From positions 63,118,238 through 63,182,237 of the forward strand of contig NC_092879.1 in NCBI RefSeq assembly GCF_028372415.1: a stretch of DNA of 64,000 nucleotides. Direction: 5' to 3'. The position numbers and the translations under genes are program-made. Below, one piece after another: positions 45,189-57,500 of this stretch. The notes under the pieces are model-generated. The model did no database searches. It had not been told where the DNA came from and worked only from the letters and a program-made list of their open reading frames with translations. Each line of letters begins with the position of its first letter. Position 1 is the first letter of the stretch. This DNA is from Notamacropus eugenii (Eukaryota; Chordata; Mammalia; Diprotodontia; Macropodidae).

Positions 45189-48100
45189 GAAGGATAGGCT
45201 TTCGTGGAGGATTCTCCATCTCTTTGCCTGGGTCTAGATTTCGGGACACTTTCCTCTCGCTGCTGCTTTTCTGCCTCAGGGGATTTGTCCTGAGCCCACA
45301 TGCAGTGAGTGGAAAGATTTCTGCTCTCTCTGATAGAGGCCATCCCAGAGTTGTCTAATGTAAATGACTCAATTCTTATTGTGTTTTGATGTACATGCCA
45401 AGTTCTCATCCTAGAAGGCTAGTTTGCTGGTATTTTGTCCATATTTTCCTGTGCTTTTGCACCATTTGTGGATGGAAGGTCTGCAACGTGTTGGTGAATT
45501 GAGGAGAGGGCATCTAGGCTAGCTTGCAATGGAGGTCCCCTACTGTGAATCTCCTTCTGGAGGACTGGATTTTGTGAAACTTTCTCTTTTCCTTTGTTGG
45601 TCTTTAGATTTCAGCTCATTCCTCTGCCTCAGCTCCATCCAGGTATGGGGTGGCATTGTCCTGAGCAGACATGCTAGGAGTAGGACAAATTCTGCTTTCT
45701 CTAAAATAGCCCACACCACACCGTGCTGCAGTGCATATTTTAATTCTGGTTGCATTTGGCCTGGACATGCCGAATTTTCTGCCCTCATACCTAGTCTGCT
45801 GGCACTTTGTCTGGATTCTTATGGGCTTTCCAATGATTGTAGTTTCTACGATCTGCAGAGTGCCAGGGAATTCATGTGAGGGATTCTGCTCCAGAGGGTT
45901 TGGTAGGCCCCCTGGATGATAGAACTGCTCCAAGGATAGGCTTTGTGGAGGATTCTCTTTCTCTTTTCCTGGGTCTCAATTTCAGGACGTTTTCCTGTAG
46001 CTGCTTCTTTCCAGGTATGCAGGGGCATTGTCATGAACCGACATGAGGTGATGGGAAAGACTTCTGCTCTCTCTGCTAGAGGCCACCCGGAATCTTCTAA
46101 TGTGAATGATTCAATTCTGGCTGCCTTTGGGTGTACATCCAGAGTTTCCATCCGAGATGCCTAGTTCAGTGGTATGTTGTCCACATTCTGCTGTCGTGTT
46201 CCACCATGACAGTTGCAAAGATCTGTCACGTTTTGGTGGATTCAGGTAAGAGACTCTAGCCTTGCTTGTAGTGGAGGCCCCCTACAGTGACATTCAATAT
46301 TCAGGAAGGGATTTTGTAGGACTTTCTCTTTCTCTTGGCTAGTCTTTAGACCCCAGATCATTCTTCAGCCACAGTTCCATCCAGATATGGGGTACCATTT
46401 TCCTGGGCAGACATTCTTGGGGTTGAAAAAATTCTGCTTTCTCTGAAATAGGCCATTCCTATCCATGTTGCAGTGCGTGCTTTAATTCTGGGTGCATTTG
46501 GCCTCCACATGCCAAATTTTCTTCCCTGTACCATAGTTTGGTGATACTTTGTGCTCATTTTTGAGGGCTTTGCCACGGTTAGAGTTAACCTACAGAATAT
46601 TGATTGGATTCATGTGAAGGACTCTGTCCAAGAGGGTTTTGTAAGTCCCCTGCTATGCATAAAGGAACCAAGTATGGAGTTTTTGGAGGAATCTCCTTCT
46701 CTTTGCCTGGCTCCAGAGTGCAGGACAGTTTCCTGTTGCTGCTGCTGTCCAGGTAAGCATTTGCCTTGTCCTGATCACACATGATATAAATGGAAAGAAT
46801 TCTGCTTTCTCTGCTATAGGCCATCGCAGACCCCGCTCCTGTGCATGATTTAATTCCAGCAGCATTTGGGGTACACATGAGAAGGTCTAGCCCCAGGCAC
46901 GTAGTTGGGTCGTATTTGTTCTTCATTCTTCTGAACTTTTCCATTATTGCATTATCTACGTTCTGCTGAGCATCTTTGAATCGATATGGCAAAATCTGGC
47001 ACAAAGGGTGTTCTAGACCCCCCTGCTGTGCAGGCCTCTTCCAAGCAGAGGCTTTTGTTCAGGATTCTCTTTCTCTTTGCCTGGGTCTAGATATCGGAAC
47101 AATTTCCTGCTGCTGCTGCTTTCCAGCTATGCAGGGGAATTATCCTGAACCATATGCAGTGACTGGACAGATATCTCCTCTCTCTGCTATAGGCCATCCC
47201 CGAGTCTTCTGGTGTGAATGATTCAATTGTGGTTCCATTTGGATGTACATGCTGAGTTTTCATTCAACACGTCTAGCTCGGTGGTATGTTTTCCACGTTT
47301 GACTGAGCTTTTTCACCATTGGTGTACGGATGGTCTACAATGTGTTGATGAATTTAGGTGAGGGAATTGGGCCTAGCTTGAAATGAAAGTCCCCTACTGT
47401 GACTTTTCTTCCTGAGGAAGGGATTTTGTGAAGCTTTCTCTATTTCTTGGATGGTCTTTAGACTTCAGTTCATTCTCCTGCCTCAGCTCCATCCAGATAT
47501 GTGTTGGCATTGTCCTGAGAAGTCATGCTAGGAGTAGGAAAATTTCTGCTTTCTCTAAAATAGGCCATACCACATTGGGCTCCAGTGTGTGTTTTAATTC
47601 TGGTTGCAGTTGGCCTGGCCATGCAGAATTTTCTGCCCTGGTACTTAGTCTGGTGGTATTTTGTCTAGATTCTTCTGCGCTTTTAAATGATTGAAGATTC
47701 TAAGGTCTGCAGAGTGTCAGGGAATTCATGTGAGGGATTCTGCTTTAGGATTGGTAGGCCCCCTGCAGTGTAGAATTGATCCAAGGATAGGCTTTATAGA
47801 GGATTCTCTTTCTCTTTTCCTTGGTCTCAATTTTGGGATGTTTTCCTATACCTGCTGCTTTCCAGGTATGCAGGGACATTGTCATGAGCCAGCCTGAGGT
47901 TAGTGGAAAGACTTCTGCTCTCTCTGCTAGAGTCTACCCAGAATCTTCTAATGTGAATGATTCAATTCTGGCTGCCTTTGAGTGTACATCCCGAGTTTTC
48001 ATCGCAGATGCCTAGTTCAATGGTATGTTGTCCACATTCTGCTGTCATGGTCCACCATGGCAGTTGCAAAGATCTGTGATGTCTTGGTGAATTCAGGTAA

Positions 48101-51100
48101 GGGACTCTAGCCTTGCTTGTAGAGCAGGCCCCCTACTGTGAAGTTCAGTCTTCAGGAATGAATTTTGTGGTACTTTCTCTTTTTCTTGGCTAGTCTTTAG
48201 ACTCCAGATCATTCTCCTGGCACAGTTTCATGCATATATGGGGTAGGATTGTCCTGGGGAGATATTATTGGCGTGGAAAAAATTCTACTTTCTCTGAAAT
48301 AGGCCAATTTAGTCTGTGTTGCAATATGTGCTTTAATTCTGGGTGCATTTGGCCTCCACATGCCAAATTTTCTTTCTGTATCATAGTTTGATGATACTTT
48401 GTCCTAATTCTTGAGGGCATTTCCACTTTTAGAGTTAAGCTGGCCTGCAAAATGTTGGTTGGATTCATGTGAGGGGCTCTGTCTAAGAGGGTTGTTCCTG
48501 GCCCCCCTGCTGTGCATAAAGGAACCAAGTATTGGCTTTTGTGGAGAAATTTCCTTCTCTTTGCCTAGGTTCAGATTGCAGGACAGTTTCCTGCTGCTGC
48601 TGCTGCTCACATACGTGTTTGCATTGTCCTTATCACACATGAGATAAGTGGAAAGAATTCTGCTTTCTCTGCTGTCAGCCATCCCAGACCATGGTACTGT
48701 GCATGATTCAATTCTGGCAGTATTTGGGGTGCTCATGAGAAGTTCTAGTCCGAGGCACATAGCTTGGTGGTATTTCTTCCTCATTCTTCTGAACTTTTCC
48801 ATTATTGAATTATCTACGTTCTGTTGAGCATCCTTGGATTGATATGGCAGAATCTGGCACAAAGGGTGTTATAGGCCCCCCTGTGCTGCATACCTCTCCC
48901 AAGGAGTGGCGTTTGTCAAGGATTCTCTTTCTCTTTGCCAGGGTCTAGATTTTAGGACAGTTGCCTATAGGTGCTGCTTTCTAGGTATGCAGGGGTATTG
49001 TCCTGAGCCGACATGCAGGCGGTGGAAAGATTTCTTCTCTCTCTGCTAGAGCCCAAACCACAGTCTTCTAATGTGAATGAATCAGTTCTCACTGAATCTG
49101 GATGTACGTGCTGAGTTTCAGTCCCAGATGCCTTGTTCAGTGGCATTTTGTCCACATTCCACTGTGCTTTTCCACCATTGGTGATTGGATGGCCTTTAAC
49201 GTGATGGTGCACTGAGGTGAGGGAATCTGGACTCACTTGAAATGGAGGTCTCCCACTGTGACTTTCAGTCCTGAAGAAAGGATTTTGTGGAACTTTCTCT
49301 TTTTCTAGGCTGATCTTAATACTTAATATCAATCTCCTGCACAGCTCTATGCAGATATGGGTTGGACTTTTCCTGACCAGACAGGCTAAGGGTGGAAAAA
49401 GTTGTACTTTCTCTAGAAGAGGCCATCCCCAAGGGTACATACTTTAATTCTTGTTGCATTGGAGATCTACATGCTGAGTTTTCTTTCATGGTGCATAGTT
49501 TACTGGATTTTGTCATTATTCTTCTGGGTTTTTCACCGATTGGAATTTTGCTGGTATGCAGAGTGTGTGTGGATCCATGTGATGAATTCTGTCCCAGAGG
49601 GTTTTGTAATGTCCCCTGCTGTGAAGCACTGTCAAAACGGGAGGCTTTTGTGGAGGATTATCCATCTCTGTGCCTGGGTCTAGATTTTGGGACAATTTCC
49701 TATAACTGTTGCTTTCCATGTAGGTAGGGGTATTGTCCTGAGGAGATATACAGTGAGTTCAAAGAGTTGTGCTTTCTCTGCTGTACACCATCTCAGACCC
49801 TGCTACTGTGCATGCTTCAATTCCTGTTGCATTTGAGCTGTATGAGACTAGTTCTAGTCCTTGGCACATTGTTTGGTGGTATTTTCTCCTGATTCTTCTG
49901 GTTATTTCCACGTTTGGAGTATCTAATGTCTGCACAGTGTGCTTGGATTGATATATTAGAATCTGGCCTGAAAGGTATTACAAGCCCCTCTCTCCTCCCC
50001 GCTGTGCATTTCTCTCCAGAGATAAGCTTTTTGCTAGGATTCTCCTTTTTTTTGACTGCATATAGGATCATTGTCCTGAGGCGATATGCCCTGAGTAGAA
50101 AGTTTTCTGTCTGTCTGTTAGAGGCCATCCCAACATATTCTAATATGAATGATTCAATTTTGAGAGCCTTTTGGTATATATAGTGAGTTTTCACCCCAGA
50201 CCCCTAGTTTGGTGGCATGTTATCCACTTTCTGCTGTGCTTTTACACCATTTCCTCTTCAAAGGTCTGCAACGTGGTGGTGGATTGACATGAGGGAATCT
50301 GGCCTAACTTGAAATGTAAGTCCCTTACTGTGATGTTCCTTCAGGAGGAAGGGATTTTGTGGAACTTTCCTCTTTTCTTAGCTGGTCTTTAGACTTCATG
50401 TCACTCTCCTGCCTCAGCTCCTTTCAGGTATTGGTTGGCACTGTCCTGGGCAGACATGCTAGGGGTGGAAAAAGTTCTGATTTCTCTTAAACAAGCCATT
50501 CCAGCATGTGCTACAGCACATGCTTTAATTCTGGATGCATTTGGAGGCTACATGCTGAGTTTTCTTCCCTGGCGCATAGTTTGGTGGGACTTTCGCCTCA
50601 TTCTTGTGAGCTTTTTCACGATTGGACTTTTGCCGTAATGTAGAGTGTCTGTGGACTCATGTGATGGATTCTGGTCCAGAGGGTTTTGTAGCTCCCACTG
50701 CTGTGCGGAACTGTACCAAAGGTTGTGGAGGATTCTACTTCTCTTTGTCTGGGTCTAGATCTCAGAACAGTTTCCTAAAGCTGCTGTTTTCCAGGTATGC
50801 AGGGATATTGTCCTGGGCTGACGTGCAAGAAGTGGAAAGATTTGTGCTTTCTCTACTAGAGGCTATCCCAGACCCTACTACTGTGGGTGCTCCAATTCTG
50901 GCTGCATGTGGATTGTACCTGTCGAGATCTTACCCTTGGCGCGTTGTTGGTAGTATTTGGTTCTCATTCTTGTGGACTTTACTATGACTGGAGATTTTTA
51001 GGTCTGCAGTGTATCCTTGGACTGATATGTCTGTTTCTTACCCACAGGGTAATGTGGACCCCCCTGCAGTGCAGATCTCTCCAAAGGATAGTTTTTTGGG

Positions 51101-54100
51101 GAGGACTCTCCTTCTCTTTGCCTGGATCTAGATCTCGGGAGAGTTTCCTGTAGCTGCTGATTTCCAGGTATGCCAAGGGTATTGTCCTGAGCCAGCATTC
51201 AGTGAGTGGAACGATGTCTGCTGTCTCTGTGAGAGGCTATCACAGAGTCTTCTACTGTGAAGGATTCAGTTCTGGCTGCATTTGGTTGTACATTCAGAGT
51301 TTTCATCCCAGATGACTACTTTGGTGTTATTTTGTCCACATTCTGCTGTGCTTTTGCACCATTATGGTTTCAATGTCTGTAACTTGTTGGTGGATTTAGG
51401 TGAGGAAATCTAGACTACCTTGAATTGGAGACCCCCTACTGTGACTCTTCCTGTGGAGGAAGGGATTTTTGGAACTTTCTCTTTTTCTTAGCTAGTCCTT
51501 AGACTTCAAGTCATTCTTCTGCCTCAGCTCCATTCAGGTATGTGGTGGCATTGTCCTGAGTAGACATGCTAGGGGTGGAAATCCTTCTGATTTCTCTGAA
51601 ATAGGCTATCCCAGATAGTGCTACAATGCACATTTTAATTCCGATGGCATTGGACTTCTACATGCCGAATTTTCTTCCCTGTACCCTGTTTGATGGTACT
51701 TTGTCCTAATTCTTGTGGTCTTTTCCACGATTGGAGTGTGGCAGGTCTGCAGAATTTGGGTTGCATTGATGTGATGGATTCTGCCCCTCAGGGTTTTCTA
51801 GGCTCCCTGCTGTGAAGACTTGTCCCAAAGATAGACTTTTTTGCAGCCTTTTCCTTTGCTGTCCCTGGATCTACATTTCGGCACAGTTTCCTATAGCTGG
51901 TGCTTTCTAGGTATGGAGGGCAATTGTCTTGAGCCTACATGCAGTGAGTGGAAAGAGTTCTGCTCTCTCTGATAGAAACCGTCGCAGAATCCTCTAATGT
52001 GAAAGACTCAATTCTGAGTGCATTTCAGTGTACATCATGAGTTTTCACCTCGTTCCGTGGCATTTTGTCCACTTTCTCCTGTCCTTTTACATAATTTTCT
52101 TTTCAAATTTCTTCAATGTGAAGGTGGGCTGATGTGAGGGAATCTGGGCTAACTTGAAATGGAAGTTCCCTACTGTGACTTTCCTACCTGAAGAAAAGAT
52201 TTTGTGGAGCTTTCTCATTTTCCTTCCTGGTCTTTAGCCTTCAGGTTACTCTCCTGCATCAGCTCCATCCAGGAATGGGTTGGAATTGTCCTCAGTAGAC
52301 ATGGTAGGAGTGGAAAAAGTTCTGGTTTCTCTAAAATAGGCCATCCCACACCATGCTAGAGTGTATGCTTTATTTCTGCCTGCATTTGGCCTCTACAATC
52401 TGTATTTTCTTCCCTGGTGCATAGTCTAGTGGTACTTTGACCTCATTTTTGTGGATTTTTCCACTATTGGAGTTTCTAGTTCCTGCAGAGTGTTGGTGGA
52501 TTCATGTGAAGCATTTTGGTTCAGTGTTGTTGTAGCTCCCCTGCAGTGCAGAACAGCTCCAAGTGTAGACTTTTGGGGAGGAATCTCCTCCTTTCCTGTC
52601 TCTAGATATTGAGGCAGTTTTCTGCTGCATTTGCTGTTCACATATGCTTTGGTATTGTCCTGATCACACATGCTATAAGTGGAAAGAGTTCTTCTTTCTT
52701 TGCTACAGGCCATCCCAGACCCTGCTACTATGTATGCTCCCCTTTTGGGTGCCTTGTGTTGTACATGGGAAGTTCTATTTCCTGGTGCATAGGCTGGTGG
52801 TATTTTCTCCTCATTCTTATAGGCATTTCCACTTTCGGAGTATCTATATGCAGAGCATCCTTAGATTGACATGTCGGATTCTAACCAAGAGGGTAATATT
52901 GGCCCCTCTACAGTGTAGGCCTCTCCCAAGGCTATGGTTTTGTGGAGGATTCTCCTTTTTGTTGACTGGGTCTGTATTTTGGTACAGTTTCCTACTACTG
53001 CTTCTTTGGAGGTATAAAGGAGCATTGTCCTGACCCAACATTCTGCGAGTAGAAAGATTTCTGCCATTTCTTCCAGAGGCCATCCTGAAGTCTTCTAATG
53101 TGAATGATTCAATTCTGAGTGCATGTCAGCGTACATTGTGAGTGTTCATTCCAGCCACCTAGTTCGGTGTCATTTTGTCTGCTTTCTGTTGTGCTTTTCC
53201 ACCATTGCCATTTCCAAGGTCTGCAACCTGGTGGTGGATTGAGGTGAGGGAATATGGCTTATTTGAAATGGAGGTCCCCTACTGTGACTTTCTCTCCCCA
53301 GGAACGGATGTTGTGGAATATTCTCTTTTCCTTGGCGAATGTTTAGAGTCTAAGTCATACTGCATCCTCAGGTCCATCCAGGTACGGAGTGTCATTGTCC
53401 TGAGGAGACATGCTAGGGGTGGACAAAGTTCTGCTTTCTCTGAAATAGGCCATCCCAGACAACGCAACAGTGCACGTTTTAATTCTGGCACCATTTGGCT
53501 TCTACATGCCAATTTTTCTTTCCTGTGCCATAGTTTGGTGGTCCTTTGTCCTCATTCTTGTGGGCTTTTCCACGATTGCAGTTATTCCACTCTCCAGAGT
53601 GTTGGTTAGATTCATGTGAGGAATTTTGCTCCAGGGGGTTTTGCAGGGCCCCTGCTGTGCAGACCCCTCACAAGTACAGGCGTTTGTGCAGGATTCTCCT
53701 TTTCTTTGCCTGGGTCTAGATTTTGGGACAGTTTCCTATAGCTGCTGCTTTTCTGGTGTGCAGCGGCACTGTCCTGAGCAATATGCAGTGAGTGGAAACA
53801 TTTCTGCTCTCTCTGCTAGAGGCCATCACAGAGTCTTCTAATTTAAATGATTCAACTCTGGCTGCATTTGGATGTACATGCAGAGTTCTCATCCTAGAGG
53901 CTTAGTGCAGTGGTATTTTGTCCACATTCTGCTATGCTTTTGACCTATTGCAGGATCGGAGGTCTGTAAAGTGTTGATGGATTGAGGTGAGGGAATTCAG
54001 CCTATCTTGAAATGGAGGTGCCCTACTGTGACTTTTCTTCCCAAGGAAAGGAGTTTTTGGAACTTTCTATTTTTCTTGCCTGTTCTTAAGACTTTAGGTC

Positions 54101-54177
54101 ATTCTCTTGCCTCAGCTCCATTTAGGTATGTGGTGGCATTGCTCGGAGCAGACATGCTAAGGGTGGAAAAAGTTCTG

Positions 54178-54563
54178 TGCCCGGGGCGACTCCCGGGCCT
54201 TCGCCTTCTACTTACCTATCCCCGGTCCTCGGACGTCTCCGGCCCTCCTCCTGGTTCGGGGGAGGAAATTCCCTCTCCCTGTTGGGGAAGGGGAATAAAC
54301 AGGCAGAGCACCCGAAAGGAGTTGCAGCCAGCAAGCTTTATTCCATTTCTCTCTCTCCAGCTCTCATGGTCATCCCCTTTTATTATCCCCTGTCTCCTCC
54401 CCCGTACCTCCCATGGGCGGGCGAGCTCCTCCCAAGTGCCTCCCCGTGGATGGAGCCAGCCTGTTACCAGGGCCATCCCAGTACCCCACAAGGGGGCAGG
54501 TTCGGACCCTCAGGCATCTCACGGTCCTCACGGGGGACCCCGGTCCAGAGCTGTCCCCCAACA
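54178..54563 (-). mobile_element. Solo LTR of an endogenous retrovirus
   Basis: A 386-base GC-rich block unlike the satellite splits one monomer. It runs TG...CA and is flanked on both sides by gttctg (54172-54177 and 54564-54569), a 6-bp target duplication. Read on the - strand it starts TGTTGGGGGACAGC and has a TATA-like ataataaaagg and an AATAAA followed by gcttgctggctgc, placed as in U3 and R. No internal retroviral sequence is next to it, so it is the usual product of recombination between two LTRs. A 6-bp duplication is typical of class II (beta-like) elements, but the family is not certain. The undamaged duplication suggests it is young relative to the array. Confidence 0.88.
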
Positions 54564-57500
54564 GTTCTGTTTTTCTACAATACGCCATACCTGACTGTCT
54601 TACAGTATGTGATTTAATTCTGTCTGCATTTGGGCTCTACAAGCCAAGTTTTCTTCCCTGGTGCAGAGTTTCGTGGGACTTTCACCTGATTCTTGTAGAC
54701 TTTTCCACAATTGGAGTTTTGATGGTCTGCAAAGTGTCTGCTGTTTTATGTGAGAGATTTTGGTCCAAAACGTTTTATAGTTCCCCCCACCACTGTGCAG
54801 AATATTTAGAAGGATAGGCTTTTGTGGAGGTTTCTCCTTCTCTTCGACTGGGTCTAGATTTCAGGACAGTTTCCTATAGTGGATGCTTTTCTGGTATGCA
54901 GGGGCATTGTCCTGAGATGACATGCAGTGAGTGGAAAGATTTCTGCTCTCTCTGCTACAAGCTATCACAAACTCTTCTAATGTAAATGATTCAATTCCCA
55001 CTGCATTTGGAAGTACATGCCGAGTTTCCATCCTAGAACCCTAATTCGTTGGTATTTTGTCCACATTTTTCTGTGCTTTAGCACCATTGCAGTATGAAGA
55101 TCTGCAACATGTTGGTGAATTGAGGAGAGGGAATCTTGCCTAGCTCGCAATGGAGGCCCCCTACTGTGAAACTCCTTCTGGAGGAAGGGATTTTGTGTAA
55201 CTTTCCCTTTTTCTTGCCTGTTCTTTAGACTTAAGTTCATTCTCCTGCCTCCGCTCCATCTGGGTATAAGGTGGCATTGCCCCAAACAGATGTGCTAGGA
55301 CTGGAAAAAGTTTTGCTTTCTCTGCAACCAGCCACACCCAATGATGCTACAGTCCTTGCTTAAATTCTGGGTTCATTTGGGGTCTACATGCCTCATTTTC
55401 TTCCCTTTACCATAGTTTGGTGGCACTTTGTCCTCATTCTTGTGGGCTTATCCACTATGGGAGTTTCACTGCTTTGTAGTGCTTTCGCAAATTCATGTGG
55501 TGCATTATGTCTCAGAGTGTTTTGTAGGCATCCCTGCGATGCACACCTGTCCCAAGATTGGCTTTTGTGGAGGAGTTTCTTTCTCTTTACCTGGATCTAG
55601 ATTTCAGGACAGTTTCCTGCTGCTGCTGCTTTTGAGGTATGCAGGGGCATTTTCCTGAGGAGCCATGCTGTCAGTGAAAAGAGTTCTACTTTCCCTACTA
55701 TAGCCCATCGCAGACCCTGCAACTATGCATACGTTCATTTCAGGTGCATTTGCCGGTGCATGCCAAGTTCTAGTCTCTGGCCTATAGTTTGGTGGTATTT
55801 TGACCTGATTCTTGTGGACTTTTCCATCATTGGAGTGTCTAAGGTCTTCAGAGAGTCTGTGTATTGATATGAGAGATTCACAGGCAGAAGGTAATGTAGG
55901 CCCCCCTGAGGTATAGACCTGTCCCAGGGATAGACTTTTGTAGATGATTCTTCTTTTCGTGGACAGGGTCTGTATTTCAGCAAGGTTTCCTACTGTTGAT
56001 TCTTTTCAAGCATGCCAGACATTGTCCTCAGCTGACAAGCAATAAGTGGAAAGATTTCTTCTCTCTCCTAGAGGCCATCCTCAGTCTTCTCTAGTGATTG
56101 ATTCAATTCTGAGGTACATCATGAGTTTTCATTCCAGATTCCTGCTTGGGTGGTATTTCTCCCACATTCTACTATGCTTTTCCACCATTGCTGTTTCAAA
56201 GATCTCTAATATGTTGGTGGATTGAGGTGAAGGTGTTTATCCTAGCTTGAAATGGAGGCCCCCTACAATGACCTCCTTCAGGAGGAAGGGATTTTCTGGA
56301 AATTTGTCTTTTTCTTGGGTGGTCTTTAGATTTCAGATCATTCCTCTGCCTCAGTTCCATCCAGGTACAGGATGGCATTGCCCTAAACCAACACAGCAAG
56401 AGTGCAAAAACTTCTGCTTTCTCTTCAAAGGGCCATGCTAGATGGTGCTACAGTTCATGTTTCAACTCTGGTTGCATGTGGGCTCTACATGCCTAATTTT
56501 CTTAGCTGTACCATAGTTCACTGGTACGTTGTTCTCATTCTTGTGAACATGTCCACAGTTGCATTTTCATCAGTCTGCAGTGTTTAGGTGGATTCATGTG
56601 AGACATTCTGCCTCAGAGGGCTTTGTGAGGATTTTCCTTCTCTTTCTTTGGGCCTAGATTTCAGGACAGATTTCTGCTGTTGCTGCTTTCCAGGTATGCA
56701 GGGGCACTGTTCTGTGCCCCCATGCAGAGAGTGGACAGATATCTTCTCTCTCTGCTATAGGCCCTCCCAGAGTCTTCTACTGTGAAGGATTCAATTCTGG
56801 CTGCATTTGGATCTACATGCCGAGTTTTCATCCGAGATGCCTAGTTCGGTGGTACGTTGTCCACATTCTGCTGTGATTTTCCAGCATTGCAGTTTTGAAG
56901 GTCTGCAACTTGTTGGCGGATTCACATAAGGGACTCTAGCCTTGCTCAAAGTGTAGGCCCCCTAAGGTGATGTTCAGTTCTCAGAAAGGGATTTTGTGGG
57001 ACTTTCTGTTTTTCTTGGGTAGTCTTTACATTCCAGGTCATTTTCCTGCCTCAGGTCCACCCAGGTATGGGGTGGCAGTGTCCTGAGTAGACATGCTAGG
57101 GCTGCAAAATGTTCTGCTTTCTCTGAAATAGGCCATGCCAGACAGTGTTACAGTGTGTAATTTAATTTTGGCTGCATATGGCCTCCCCATGCCAAATTTT
57201 CTTCCATGTACCATGGTTTGGTGGTACTTTGTCCTCATTCTTGAGGGCTTTTCTATGTTTGGAGTCAAGTCAGTCTTCAGAGTGGTGGTTGCATTCTTGT
57301 GAGGGATTCTGTCCAAGAGGGTTTTGTAGGCCCTTTGCTGTGCAGAAAGGAACGAAGTATTGGCTTTTGTGGAGGAATCTCCTTCTTTTTGCCTGCGTCC
57401 AGATTGCAGGACAGTTTCCTGCTGCTGCTCCTGTCCAGATAAGCATTTGCCTTGTCCTAATCACACATGATATAAGTGGAAAGAATTCTGCTTTCTCTGC

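Noticed and set aside
48404-48862. A 152-codon - frame with recurring peptides such as ARIES and AQDNAPAYLE in many monomers
   Set aside because: The peptide similarity follows from DNA similarity of monomers. Neither a consistent start nor frame-preserving indels are visible.
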